Shown here piece after piece: positions 1 through 13,330 of a stretch of 64,000 bases of DNA. The notes below the pieces were generated by a model that worked only from the letters and a program-made list of their open reading frames with translations, was not told the DNA's origin and did not search any database. The DNA comes from Nymphaea colorata (Eukaryota; Streptophyta; Magnoliopsida; Nymphaeales; Nymphaeaceae), in the NCBI RefSeq assembly GCF_008831285.2, contig NC_045139.1, positions 8,154,204-8,218,203 on the forward strand, in the 5' to 3' direction. Made by a program: the position numbers and the translations under genes. Numbering within the stretch: the stretch's first letter is position 1; the number at the start of each line of letters is the position of its first letter.

Positions 1-604
1 TTGTTGGTATCTGGACTGCAATATCGTAAAAATGGTACAGTAGTGAGCAAGTTTTAGTTCAATTTGAACTGCCTCTTGATAGTACCACGTATGGATCAAA
101 GGTATCTTGATAGTATTATGTCTAATAGCGTGAATGCCTTGTATCCAACATACCTTGTGCATCAATTGTATCATTGTTGTTAGGGAAGATAAATTGTAGT
201 TCTATTTACATTTGCTGATGGTTGGATGATTGAAGCTTATCCTTTTGTTATGCAGTAATGTTGCGGATGACTTAAGTTGCTACAAGCATATGACATAACT
301 TATTTTGTGAAAATATTAAATTATGATTTTTGTTTGGTATATCATCTACTGCAACTTATGGATTGCTTGGGTTTTTAGTGTCATAATTTTCTGCTAAAAA
401 GATATGCTATATGACGTCTAAATTATTTTTGATCCTAAGATTGTTTCATAGCACTCCCACTTATATACGGAAGTGGTTGGTTTCTATTTTATCTTATCAT
501 TGTTTTCTTAGCTGCTAACATCTAGACAAAATGACCTTGATGTTTGTGTTATCTAAGATGTCAATATTCCCAAGAACTTACATTTAACTTATAAATACTT
601 GCAG
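1..604 (+). other. Probable intron of the RS-rich gene
   Basis: AT-rich sequence with no supported coding exon. It ends in a plausible acceptor (cttgcag) at 598-604, immediately before the first recognisable exon. I see no promoter here, so the true gene start is probably upstream of the window. Confidence 0.6.
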
Positions 605-3600
605 CCGTGGAGCAATTCTAGTTGGCCACAAAACCAATATCCAGGTACATTTGCTTCACTCTTTCTAAGATTGGTTGTTATTATGAATTACTTGGGGTGC
701 GTTACTGAGATTGGTTATTATGGTGAATGGTTAGGGATGCTTTCAAAGCATGTTGGTAAGAATCTTTCTTGAAGTCAGTATGGTTGTATGCATCTTAATC
801 CTGTAATACATAAATCTTCATATAATTGCAAAACAAGGAAATATGGATCAAGTACATGACTTTTGAAACTGTTGCTTTGCTTAGTCTGATTCACATGAAT
901 TAGTTTGATGTTGGGAGTAGGTACTTCTTCTATACTCTAAACTATAACTGAAAATATTGGTTGGGCCATCCATCTTTTCCACTGGCAGGTGCATTTATAT
1001 TGACCTCTTATTCTTTATAATTTGTCAAAAGCTCTATTTATTCATTGATGTGCAACAACTTTTTCAAATTTTAACATGACAAATCTCTTGGTTGTTTTCT
1101 CACATATCATTCTTGTGTTGTCTTTTGCAAGGAAGCCTGCCAGAATCAAGAACTTTTGATTTCTTTTTCTTTTGAAAAAATGTTGAGAAATCTGGATGAG
1201 AATGGGATGAATGAGACAGTGAAATGTGAAAAAATTCTTGAAAATATAGAGAAAAAGGGAATTTTAGTAATTTGTCTTAAAAGTATAATAAGCCATGATG
1301 TTGCTTGTTCAAGAATTTATCTCAATATGGTCACTAAAAGTAGAGGAGGTAGGATGGGTAGTTGGTCAGATCTAGGATGGATCGTACATGAACAATAGTT
1401 GGAGTCTGTGGCTCTCCTAGGCTTACCTTATCTGGGACCCTTAGGGAAAAGGGGGTTCTTAGGAAAAATTGGGAATTCCCCCCCTTTTTTAACAATTCGA
1501 CAGTGTAAGATGTAGTATAATAAATATTAATATCATACATATATATCTTCCTGTTTTTTCCCACTCTTTGTCATATATATAAATAATATAATTTCCTCAA
1601 GTGGGTATCTTGCACTACCCGTGATGAATTATTTTATTAAAATAAGATTCATGGGTTCCATAAGCGAGCCCGTCCTTTTTCAAGTTGGTCAATGGCTCTG
1701 CCACATAGTTCTTCTGAATTGCAAATAGTACTCAAAATTCTCTGCTTTTGATTATTTAAAAAGTCACTTGATGAAAGTAGGTTATCTCCCCATCAATTCC
1801 ATAACTTCCACGATCTCTTCCCAAACTCAACATGAATCATTCAATTCATTTGGCTCTCACACTCAATTAAATTATTTATACTTATGGGCCAGTCCCATAT
1901 CTCTTTCTTAATGAGCCTACCCTCTCTTATTTGTTTGCATTCCAGGATATATAAACTGACACAAGAAAAGCGAGGATCTCTGGAGGGATCTTCTGACCAG
2001 ACCAAAAAACCTTGCTACTGCTACATCCGTGACTTTTGACTTTAAGTGTCCTATTGAATGCATGACAATCATGTAATGTAACTTAGAGTAACAGAACATT
2101 ATTTTGTTGATGAAGTCATATTTTTAGGTGCAATATTCAAGCACATTAGAAACGTTCAAAAACATAAAATAAAATAATGCAGTGTGAGCCAGGCAATTCA
2201 TTAAAATCAGAAGGGAGATGCCACTGCTGCCTCAGACACATGAAGTTTTCACAACTAATTTTATGACTCATAGAAAGATAATTTTGTACATGCACATGTG
2301 CACATAGTTGCATGTGTGATCAATGCCACAACGAGTCTTAATGTTTTGTTTAGGTGCTTGTGCTTGTTGGGCAACTTAGTCCAACTGAGACCCTCTTGTG
2401 TGCTTTGTGAAACAGAGAGTGCTTTTAATTTGATTTTTGCTGGTTGACTCACTTTCAGTCGTAACATAGTTAGGTGTCTGTTTTACATGCTTCTGTATCT
2501 GTTCAAAATTTAATCTATCTGTTACAGATCACAACATTTCTCACTACAATGAGCAAGATTGGGCTGCTAGGGCTAGGGCATGGGCTGCCGCTAAAGCTGC
2601 CATGGAAACCCAACAAACCTTTAGTTCTGTTGGAAGAAAGGAGGAGCAAAGCCCTGGTTATCATGAATACCAACATACTGTTGGGCCTCATGGTTCTGAT
2701 ACTCAACAGTCTCCTGTACCTGCTCTAAGCCACCAATCTTTTCCAGCTTCTTTGACAGATCACAGCAGATCTTCTAGCCAATACCAACTGGCCACATCAT
2801 TTGGTCCTGAACCATTAACTTATCCTCATGATGGTCATCCTTCTTACACTGCAAAAGATGGAACTTTTGCTGCAGATGCAAAATTGCTATCTGCAGCTCC
2901 TGAAGGAAGTATTCTTTCAAGCTCATCAGTTTATCAACAGGAATTACCTTCTAGTTATTCTTCTGTTCCAGGTAATATTTCACTTAAATTTTGATAGTCA
3001 TTTAACTAGCAATGTTCTGATCACTGATGAAGAGGAAGTATCTTTTTTGTTATTCACATTGTTTATTTGAGACATTTTATGCACTTTTGATGGCTTCAGT
3101 ATGCTATGTCTTAGATTCTGGAATCCTTTTACACTGTATTTTAGTTAGTTTCAGGTAGTCATTGTCTGTTAATGGCCTTAATCTGCTGGTCAGTAAGCAG
3201 TTTTTATGCTAAACTGTTAGTCCTTCTGATTTCTCCATGTAAAATTTCTTCGTAGTCTTCATTTGCAGGTTTCTCTTCCTAAATTCATGTTTTACATATT
3301 AAACCGTTGTGGACTTTGAAGGATATCTGTTATGTTCCTCGCATCAAGATGGGATTATGGTTATGATGTTAACATTAATACCAGATGCTTTGGTTATTAG
3401 CTTATCATTTTGTCCTTTTTAATCAGTATTTTTTAGATTCATTTTCGTTGTCCTTAGTCCTTAGAAATTAGTCTGCTATTTTCTATTTTATATTCCTGTA
3501 AATGATGCTTTTCATGTTTAGTGATGTCCTCTACTGCTTCTCTTATTATATTATATATTGCTGGACTTGTCTTCTTTGTAGGATTCTGGAAATTTGATGG

Positions 3601-6600
3601 GTTTGTTGTTCCATTGTCCACACTTTTTTTCAGGTTTTGCGTTTCTTTTTGATATTTGCAGATCCAAAGAAATATTTTGATTTGGGAGTTTTTTGATAGT
3701 TGAATTTGAAGCTAATATTCAGATTCATCTCATATTAACGTCTACTTTTTTATTTGTTTTTGTGTCTAAATATGCCATGTCACGAGCACTGTATAAACAT
3801 TTCCGTGTAATGAAAAAGCTAGTTTAAATGGTGTCATATATCTCGAGGAAACTTGTTTCCCTAATCTGCATGTATGCGCAAGCTGGCACTGGAATGGAGA
3901 GCTCTCTGTCACAAGCAAACAAGGAGCTTCCGTCCAATTTCAATCTTGCTACAGTTCTTGACCACTACCATGTTTTGCATGCGGAGTGCCAATGATGATT
4001 TATTTGCTTCAACTGTTCCTATGTTTCTAAAGAATGATTGCTACATTCATGAGGATGCAGAGTATTCAGCCATACAAATTTTGCACTCTTTCATGGACAT
4101 GGTGGATCAGTCATGCAAATGTCTGTTTGTGGAGGTTGTGTAACATATTTTGATGCTTCTTTGATGGTTAAATCATCGTTCAACAATCAAATTGATGAGG
4201 ACTCTGTGGCTGTGGGGACTCTTGTCTGTCTAAGTATAGCAATGTAAATGAAAAATAAAAACAATTCTTCTTAATTGATAAGAGACATCCAGTGATGAAG
4301 GGGCATGGCAACGAGCAAGCAAAAAGTAGATGCTAAATGTTTCTGGAATGTTTGAAGGGTTCATGAGTTTATGAAAGAGTAATTCAGGCTGTTGATTCTG
4401 GATTTCTGTTGAGAACAATTAGTGATTCTAAGGAAAAACAAAGAAGCTTGTGCTATCAAGTTCACTCTGTGTTGTGTTATATCAGCAGTCAACTGACCTG
4501 AAAAAAAAATGGGAAAGTTGGGAGAGTTGAGACAGTTCAAGTTTTCTTCTTCTGGTAATTTTATTATGTAATACAAATAAACAGTGTGTATTTTTATGTT
4601 TGTTCATGAGTTTAAAACTTCAAATTATAACTTGAAATTATTGACCACAAGCAACATTGCCAAATGAGTCTGGTGCGTTATGGACCGAGTGATAATTGTA
4701 AACTCAAGAGAAGCCGTCTTAAATCAGAGGCAGCTCTATGGGCTACCACAAGTGAAGCTGCTGTTCCAAATTTTTTATGTTCAGATGCACAATTGCATCA
4801 GGAATTCGAGGAAAATTGTCCCATGAATTGATTTGCTGATGATTTGATCATCTTTTGATGGATTATCTGGTAGAACTATCTACATTGGCTTGGGTTACTA
4901 ACACTCAGAGTGAAGGAAGAACCAAAACTCTTTTGACATGTCCTGAATGCTATTTGAAATTGTTTGCAGGTATGCTGGTATAGAAAATGATCTCCTTGGT
5001 TTATAATCAAGCTGTGTCCAGATGGTTATCTATTTTGAGACACCAGTTTGCACAGTCTCCTTTTTCTTTCCAGACCTTTTCTCATGAATGCCATGATGTA
5101 TTCCTTCGTTGATGTTGGTATTATGTTGAAGAAGGTTTCTTTAAAGAATGGTGTTAATGGGATTATGCTTGGGTGTTCCCAGTGGTACACACACTTTTTT
5201 TTTTTAACTTTGCCCTCCAGTAGCAGGTAACAATGAAGCTGGGCATGGAAGTGGGTCACATCAGTCATCATCTCTACCTCCTGTATCTTCTGGTGGTGAA
5301 CTTTATTCACAACCAGTGCCACCTGTAGCTGCTGTGCTGTCTTCGATACAATCTCCTAGCTATATATATGGGAATGAGTCAGCCATGCCTGTGAAGGATG
5401 TCAGTGATCAGCCTTTGGATTATGAACATCCATCTGCATTTCACAAGCATGAGCACCAGCACCAGCACCAAATTAGTTATGGGCATAGTGCTCCATCAGG
5501 CTTGGTAGGAGGCTCCGACCAGATTTCACCTGCAGCTTCAATTCACTCATGGACATCTCCAGTTGCTGCAGGGGTTGCTTTTCCAACAGTTCCCCCTGTA
5601 CCTCCTGGTCCACAGGTCTTGACTCTCTCTCTCTCCCCACACATACACACACACACACACGCAAACCAAACAATAACATTATGAAACATGAACATGTTCA
5701 TAGACATGAGATAGGATTCTTTTTCCATATTGACAGCTGGAGAATTCTTTTGTGCCTCATGCACTTCCTGTGCATCCTGTCCCCGTGCTTGGGGGGGTTT
5801 CTGGACCTAATTTTCGCCCTACAATCCCCCCTATGAATTCACCTTTTGGTGTAAGTCCTGGAACTCCTTTGCAAATGGCAGCTGCCTTTCCCGCTGAGGT
5901 GAATGGGACGTTTAGTATCTCAGAGCGTCCAAAGAAGGTAATGTACTGATTTTCCTTTTGCAGATACAAATATTATCCCTTTGCCATTTTTCCTCTTATT
6001 TTCAGTAACATGCAGGCTTCAGTGCCCAGTTGGCTTCGTGAAGAAATAATGAAGAAAAAGGCTGCTGTTATATCCAGTTCTGTTCAGGACCAATCCTTTG
6101 ATCTTCCTGCTCATTCCAGTGATGCTGATGGTGCTGAAAAAGTGTTCAGAAAAGTTGATCAAGAAGACAGCAAAAGCATTGATTCTGCAAAGTCGACTGA
6201 AGATGACAATGATGAGGTGTCTCTCTCTCTCTTTCTATACAAATATATATAGGAAACAACAACAGGAAAAAAATTGCAGAAGCTGCAACTCATCTTAAAA
6301 GGAAGAGTGATTTCTATTGATATGCTCTGATTCTCAGATCCAATTTGCTGACTCAATATTCTGATGAATGTCTGGTGGTGCATATGCACAGGATGATGTG
6401 GAAGCAGAACGGTCAGCTGTACTCAACCAGGAGATAAAACGTATTCTAACTGAAGTACTTTTGAAGGTTGCAAATACTTGGTTCTGCTCCCTTTTTCTGT
6501 TATTTCATTTCATTGCTGACATGTAGCATTTTTTGATTGAGTAGGTTACTGATGAACTTTTTGACGAAATTGCAACTAAAGTTATGGAAGAAGATGATCT

Positions 6601-8089
6601 GGTGGTTGAGGGTGAGTAGTGAGTGTAGTCTAATTTCTCTTGTTTTACGATCTGCCAGTCAAAAAGTATGTTGTGTTTTCTGAGTCAGCTTATCACATGC
6701 ACTCTTATTGTATAGTGCCAGTAAGCAACAAACTGCCTTCATCAACTCCACCAACTCCTGCATCTTCTACGCCAAAATCATCTGCTAGAGTTCTAGCGCC
6801 AGTAAAGCATAACAACTCTAATGAAGCAGAAGCTGATAAAAAATCTTCTTCCGGCTCACCTGGTGGAAATGTTCTTGGTCTTGCAAACTATGCATCAGAT
6901 GATGATGAAGTTGATAGCTCAGGTCCGAGCAATATGCAAAATAATGGTGTTGCTAATGGAGAAGGTTTTGTTAAGGCAGAATCAGAAGATTCGCTTGATA
7001 AATGTGGAGTATCCAATGGACGATTATCTACTTCAGATACTCAATGTAATGCTGCTATTGCAAAAACGGTTTCTCGAGGTACATCAGGTGATAAAAGTGT
7101 GGATGACACACCCAGAGTTTCTTCAGGCTTTTCTTCCAGCACATTGAAGTCTGAAAATGAAAATGTTCCTACTTTTGTGGATCATTCTGGAACAAGAGGA
7201 GGGCAATTTGATGCTGCAAACAAAGGTAAAACAGATGAGGTTGCAGTAAGTTCATCACTGCATAAGGCAAAATCTGATGGACAGTCTTGCACAAGTCCAG
7301 TTGTTCGAGAAAAATCTTCTACAGATGAACTGGCTGACAAGATTGGCAGAAAAAAACTGAGCGGCGGTGAACATGACTCCAGGAAGGGATCTAATGTTAG
7401 CAGACATGATCGGAGAGAGCTAGAAACTGACAAAAGTAAGAGAGGCCAGCATGAATCCAGTTCTAGCAATGTTGGAAAGGCACAGGAGAACCGAAATATC
7501 CACAAAGAAAAACCTGAAGAAAGAAATAAAGTGGATAAGCTGAAGGATACAGGAGCTAAACTAGTAGGAAAATCATTAGATTCTGATGGAGGCAAAAGCT
7601 TTAAACATATCAATTCCAAAGACGATGATAAATTGGTAAATAAATCCAGAGGGGCCAATGTTAAAGTTGATAGCACTAGGAAAAGAGAACGACCAACGGA
7701 AGAAAAGGAAGATAGGTCAAGGCACAGGGAGAAAAAAGATTCACACAAGAAGCATCATTCATCCTCAAATCCTAGTCGAGCTAGAGGCAGCAGGGTAGAC
7801 TCATCAAGCAGTGATAGAAGCGGTGCAAGTTACGATTCGTCGGATGACGCAAGGCAAGGATGAACTTAGTTACACGACCTCTTTTCAGCTCATCTAATGC
7901 TTCATGATTTTTTTAAACCTTTGCAACTTCGTGCAGGAGAACAAGAACAAGAAAACGCAGCTCATCACCTGCTCGTAGCAGGTCTAGAAAAAGGTACTTA
8001 TTTCTTGCTTGCCATGATTTCTGTTTTTGTGCTTTATCACTTTTTCTTGCATTGTTAAAATTGTCTTGTTCGTGAGCCTGTATGTGTGC

Positions 8090-8143
<54 letters not shown>

Positions 8144-10218
8144 AGTATGAAAGTATGCAGCCTTGTTCGTTCATCTACTTCATTAAGTGTCATGGGTATA
8201 TATTAGCAGGGTTCTGGAGGTCCACTCAGTTTTATCTACAATGTCCAACATGGACACATGTTATCTACTTTTACACATTGAATCTTGTTGGACAGGCTGG
8301 AGATATTATGTATGATGAGTCCATGGTAACATATGACACTTGAAAGCTCAAGTGTGATACTTTATCGAGTATTCTCAAATGCGATACTTTATCGAGTATC
8401 ACAGCACCATGGACAATGTCAATCGAGCACTGAAAATTCCAAAGTCTTGGTTTCTTAAAATGGAACTAGTTTCCTTTAAAAGTCCATGGATGCTGTTGAT
8501 TACCTTAAATTCAGGATTTTTGTCTTTTTTTTCTCTCGTGTGATAGGAGTGAAAAATGTGTTTGAGTTTGGTTTTATAGTTTTCTTTTTAACTGTATTGG
8601 GTTTATCCTATATCTGGGTTTCCATTTTTTAGCTTTTGTATATATGAGCGAAACATCTTTTTAGACAGGTAATAAACATTGGGATTGCAGAGGATTGCCG
8701 AATCAATTTAGATTTCATTTGATTAACACAAATTGAAGTACGTAGAGGGGATTATAGACATCCCCAACTTCTGATGCAAATGAATTAGAGCACAATGTGG
8801 TGGGTGTCCGTGAAATTTTCCATAGATTCTGTAGTTATCAGTTCAGCCTTTAAGGTAAACTTTGATAGACTATATCATTAGAAGAATCAGGATGCTTTTG
8901 TGTAGATGGGTTAGAAGCATGTTTCCTTTATGTTTTCTGAGTCCAACTGTAATTTATGATTTTTTTGATTTTTTTTTCCCATGTGTGATTGGTAAACTTG
9001 GACTATTTTGGTTTTCAGTGTTAGGTAGGTGTCAGTAAATATTGGAAACAGTTGTTAGTTGTTGTGCCAAGTTTATGCAAATGCTGTAATTAGAGGAATA
9101 AGATCTCCATCGAATTAATGTTTTTGAGTGTTGATTCAGGATTCAGTTTTCTGTTTGAAGGCATTTGATTCTTAGATTTAAGATTTGAAGGATAACTAGG
9201 CTTCATTCTGCTTAAAGTTTGATTTTTCCGTTTCTGAGCAACTGCTGAAATGCTTGACCAATGCCTGGCTCATGTCATCTCAGAATGTCTATATTTGACT
9301 CTTATCCCTAATTCAAGTTTCCATGTTACCACAAGGCAAAGCCCATGGATCGCCTGGAGTCAAGGGGCATTCCATGGACTTTTTGCAGAAGACTGCAATT
9401 GTAGTATGTGGGACGACCACCTTGGCCAGTTCTTTAGTCCTTGTGATGATATAGTGGCTTCTAAACTACAACTTCGTGTGCTCCTATATAGTGGATCACA
9501 TTCACAGAAAAGATGAAAACTCGCTTTTTTTTTTCCTTTTGGTTTTGCTTATATGGTGATAGATTGAATGGCTGCCTATGGTGAGGGTAGAATTTTCATA
9601 CTTTTGTATCCGTCAGTCATCAGTTTACTAGTTTCTTTGGGTCCAACTTGGAATTTCTTGATACTGTTTACTGGCATGCATCAATAATTTTCAATGAACT
9701 TTGAACATGCAGGCCTTTTACTATTAAACTTTGCTTTCTCAGATTGTTTTCTGCTGCCTCATATAGTTAGTTATATGCAAAGTATTTTACTTTCATCCAA
9801 TTTGTCTTACGTCCTTATCAACTCAACCCGTTAATTATCTCCAGCATGTCACATATAGGCAGGAATTCAACATAGTTGAGGCTTGGGGTGCCTCTCTGCA
9901 ATATTCTAAAACTGTATAGGATTAAATACTTTAAACTTACTTGATCAGTGATGATTTTTCATTCTAGACAAGTTTCGCGGTCTCCAAATTCCAGGCATTC
10001 CCAACGCAAGCATTCTCCCTATTCTTCTCATGATACTAGGTAAGCAGCTACTTTCTTCATGCTCAAGCTTTCAGGTGCTTATCAATAACATTGGAGGTGA
10101 ACCACAGCACAGCGGCTTCAGTTTAATTCACTATCCTGAGCCTTATTACTAGCAGTGCTTTGCTTTATGCAGGAACAGGAATTCAAGATCAGTATCACCT
10201 GTTCGTCGGCATAGGTGA
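605..10218 (+). CDS. Arg/Ser-rich nuclear protein, 5' partial, 11 exons visible
   Basis: Exons predicted by splice signals and frame continuity: 605-644, 2528-2971, 5227-5615, 5737-5937, 6016-6216, 6392-6466, 6545-6611, 6716-7853, 7937-7993, 9968-10039 and 10173-10218. They total 2730 nt, exactly 910 codons including the TGA. The protein opens in the window with an aromatic, Gln/Asn-rich stretch. It continues with an Ala/Arg helix ([18 protein letters not shown], encoded near 2555-2605), a long Pro/Ser/His-rich region, and a short conserved-looking motif ([13 protein letters not shown], near 6028). After that comes an acidic stretch ([12 protein letters not shown], near 6889), a Lys/Glu/Ser-rich charged region, and a C-terminal RS domain ([13 protein letters not shown], then [10 protein letters not shown]). 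An RS tail of this kind is typical of nuclear pre-mRNA processing proteins, so I infer a splicing-related role. I do not recognise the exact orthologue. The 8th-to-9th exon junction needs a GC donor. The N-terminus is off the window. Confidence 0.82.
645..2527 (+). other. Intron of the RS-rich gene
   Basis: It begins at the GT after 644 and ends with gttacag at 2521-2527. It is AT-rich with short open frames but no protein similarity that I recognise. Confidence 0.75.
2972..5226 (+). other. Intron of the RS-rich gene
   Basis: This intron of about 2.26 kb runs from a GTAATA donor to a tagcag acceptor and restores a Gly codon (G|GT). It is AT/T-rich. A 89-residue open frame at 3874-4143 has no recognisable similarity and no good splice context. 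Confidence 0.75.
7994..9967 (+). other. Intron of the RS-rich gene with TA microsatellite
   Basis: The intron runs from the GTACTT donor to a ttctag acceptor and joins two RS-domain exons in frame. Apart from the TA tract near its start it holds nothing that I can identify. Confidence 0.75.
8092..8141. repeat. (TA)n microsatellite
   Basis: An uninterrupted TA dinucleotide run of about 50 bp inside an intron of the RS-rich gene. Confidence 0.97.
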
Positions 10219-11558
10219 TGTGAACTCCAGGGGGCTTTGGCTGTTGCAGGCGTTGCTAAAAGGTGTTTGTGCAAGATGCAGTGTTGGGCATGCAGTGTTG
10301 AACGGCATTAAAAGATTCATGATGGATACTCTCCAAGTGTTCTAATGTGGCAACTCCAACCAATACTGAAAGGGGAGAAACAAATATGGAATTTCACCTA
10401 CGCAAATGTATTTTTGATATGCATTGTAAACCCTAATTACTGTATCATGCTCTTAGTAATTAAATGCCTTTTGCTTCACCTAAGTCATCATTTTTGACAA
10501 TTTGTAACTGCAAATGTAAAAATGGTTGTGCAACTAGCTGTTTGTGGAAGTTTGCGATGTTGATTCTGTGCATATGGGCTCATGGTGATCCAACTCTTCC
10601 GACAGATCATTTCCCTCTGCTGTTTGATAATCCCCAAATTGCACATAGTACTCATCCGGCCTCCCAATGATTGTTTTTGGTCTGGCATATTGTTGAAAGC
10701 TTAAGTTGCGGTAGAATTAATTGTCAACGGAGCCTTTGCGTGAATCGCTTGGGAAATTCAACAAGCACTTTATACGTACAAGTACAGTCCGCAGATTTAT
10801 ACACAACCGTTACAGTTGATCCATTTACTTGAGAAGTGCAATTCAAATGGACAAGTTTCAAAATGAAAAAAAAAAAATCCAGCGTAAAAAAAACATGATA
10901 AACCTAAATCTTGTTTCTATTTTTCGGTGCAAATCGGCTGGGAGGATCTCTCCCTCAATTTATTCCAAAAAATAAACGAATGAACAAAAACAAAAAACAA
11001 TCAGGACACTTGATTGGGAGTCTACCATTCAACAGCAGAATGTAATTCAATTCTGGGATGCAAGAATTTCGCTGCCCCATCAGAAGCAGGATTACAATGC
11101 ACTAGAACAAAAAAATTTCCCTAAAGAACATGATCCCTCAATCCATAAGCTGATCAATTTCTCGTTCAGTTCTGCTCATACGATTTAAATGGCTGTCCAA
11201 ATTTATTTTTTCTTCCCGCTTTCTTCCTTTATTATTATTGATCATCATCTTGTTCTCTTGTCTATGCATTTTTATGCAGATTGGACTGTAGGCTTTCCAT
11301 CTTTCTTCAGTTCAAAAATCACCTACTTCTCTAGAAGTGGGGGGATGAAGGGGTCTATTTCTATAGCAATGAATTAAAATGATTCACCGAAACATATTCT
11401 TCATGGGAGGCTTTCTCAAAGTGAGAACAGCAGGTTTATTAAGATGATACATATTATTAATGGAAGTGCTTCTCAAAATAAGTGGCAGATTTAATAATGT
11501 GTAGTGGTTCCACAATATTTTGAACCATCAACATGGGAAAAAAGGTGTCCATCAAAGG

Positions 11559-11879
11559 TAGGGCTGTATCACTAGTCGAGCTAACTCGAACTCTCTCAGT
11601 CAAACAAGTCGAGCTTGAGCTTATAAACATGAACTTCACTCAAGTTGACTCAATTAAACTCTTCTTTTTGTAATTTCAAAACTTAAAACCAAGGAAAGCG
11701 ATAAACTCAAATAGGGAGTTGGTAAATAAGCTTAAGTGAGCCAAACTCAAGCCAAGACCTGGCCTATTGAGTTGAGCTTGAACTCAAGTCGAGGGCTCCA
11801 GCTCGAACCGAGCAATATATGAGTCAAGTTGAGTCGAGTTGATGAAGCTCAAGCTCCACTTGGCTTGTGTGCAGCTCTA
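11559..11879. mobile_element. hAT-like MITE, degenerate
   Basis: The left end reads TAGGGCTGTATCAC, and the right end read in reverse complement is TAGAGCTGCACACA, giving imperfect terminal inverted repeats. The interior is made of GAGCTTGAGCTCGA-type words in both orientations. The flanking octamers atcaaagg and attaaaag agree at 6 of 8 positions, consistent with an 8-bp hAT target duplication. No transposase is present. Confidence 0.65.
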
Positions 11880-12604
11880 ATTAAAAGTCTTATCTTCTGG
11901 ATTTTTGAAGTGATCCATCAAGGTTGAGTAGTTTATTCAGGTAGGCTTAAATTTCAGCTTTATGGTCAAGAAGGAGCACTTCATCTGAATTAATGATATG
12001 TTAAACATCCATAATGGCCTACAAGTGGCTACTCCTTTTGATTCCCAAACCCATTGAAATTCCACTTTTTTAGTTCACAATTTATGGGTGGCACTTCAAA
12101 ATCAGGTTTTGGATGGACCGGGTTTTTAAAGTGTTTGGGTGCCAAGAAAACTGGATTTTGAAGAAAACCCAGTTTTGACAAGACCTGACCTGGTTTTTGT
12201 AAAAGGGAGTGAAAAACCTAGTTCCCTTCAGGTTATTCAAACACCAGGTTTTGGATGTGCCACCCAAACAAAAAACAAAGTTTCAAAGATTCATTATAAA
12301 ACTGGGTTAGAGGAGGGTGTCATCCAAACACCCTCTTAGCCTTTTGAGTTTCATGACTAGCATGAACATGGGAGCCAGTAAGACTTTCATTCCAAGCACT
12401 ACAAACCGTATATCTACAATCTGGATGAGAGATCCATATGTGGGAAAATCTGATTTGGATTTTGAATGAGATAAGGAGGAAAGAACAATCACAAGCTTGT
12501 TATGATGGACGAATAGAATTTTGAACTCACTTCAACTTGAGGTGGGAGTCTAGCTACATATCCAAATCCTGGCCAGGTCAAGGTTCTTCTGTGTAGGTCC
12601 TCTC

Positions 12605-12753
12605 GAGTTGTTTGGCAGCAGGAACACTTTGTGAGTGTTTCATGAAATAATTTAAAAAATTGGATTAGATTCATGAAACAATAAAACTATTGTTTTATGA
12701 ATCTGCTTAATCTTCCACGCAATCATAAAGTGTCTATGCTACCAAACAACCTC
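12605..12753. mobile_element. Short foldback MITE, GAGTTGTTTGG type
   Basis: The left end GAGTTGTTTGGCAGCA is matched in inverted form by the right end TGCTACCAAACAACCTC. ACACTTTGTGA and TCATAAAGTGT also pair just inside. The element is about 149 bp and non-coding. The same GAGTTGTTTGG word starts the element at 46229 and recurs near 51510 and 55597. Confidence 0.6.
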
Positions 12754-13028
12754 TAAGGGTCTGACCCACGCCTATAATTTTAACTAGAGGCTCCCTCATG
12801 CTGTTCATAATGTGAGAGTCCAAGTGCATATTTCTTTTTTTTTTTTTAAGCAAAATGAATTTTTATTAAGGCTGGCGAGTGCTCAAGGAATTTTGAAAAA
12901 GAGAAGCTTCCTTGGTGGGATCCAAAAGGCTTTGATAGATGAGCACCAGGGCAAATAAGTTGGCTAATGAACAGATTTGAGCTCCGAACGAATTTGTGTT
13001 GATACCATACAATTTGCCTTGGGACAAC

Positions 13029-13330
13029 CATAGCTGTTAAATTTGTGATTTGGACTCAGATCGGCTGAAGAATGGTCAATAATGTTGACTCGGCTGGGTT
13101 AAATCATAAAATTTCAATAAATAAACAAAGAAGGTAAGTCTAACAGGATTTCAAGTTCAGCTTGTGATATTTCACAATTAAAAAATAACAAACTTCGATA
13201 TTTAACAATAAATGACAAAAAAGAACATGGAATTAGTTAAAGATCCTAGTTGACTCCTAACTCGTGACCTAATAAATAGACGATCTAAATTGTGACTCGC
13301 AAATCGGATTAGTGAGTTTGTCAACTATAG
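13029..13330. mobile_element. MITE-like element, CATAGTTG termini, copy 1
   Basis: The left end CATAGCTGTTAAATT and right end AGTTTGTCAACTATAG form an imperfect inverted repeat. The interior repeats GACTCG/CGGCTGA words typical of this family. It is related to the inner element at 46307-46538. It is non-coding. Confidence 0.5.

Larger units (their letters stand above)
10219..13028. other. Intergenic region between the RS-rich gene and DBR1
   Basis: The first 200-250 bp after the TGA at 10218 are probably the 3' UTR of the RS-rich gene. The rest has no convincing gene. It holds a hAT-like MITE (11559-11879), a sequence rich in AAAACC/GGTTTT palindromes (about 12095-12340), and a short foldback MITE (12605-12753). 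Confidence 0.7.

Noticed and set aside
3874-4143. A possible extra exon or small gene in an RS-gene intron
   Set aside because: Skipping it keeps the frame perfectly; it has no domain and no convincing splice sites.
7182-7748. A 188-residue minus-strand frame
   Set aside because: It is the antisense shadow of the Ser/Lys-rich exon of the RS gene.
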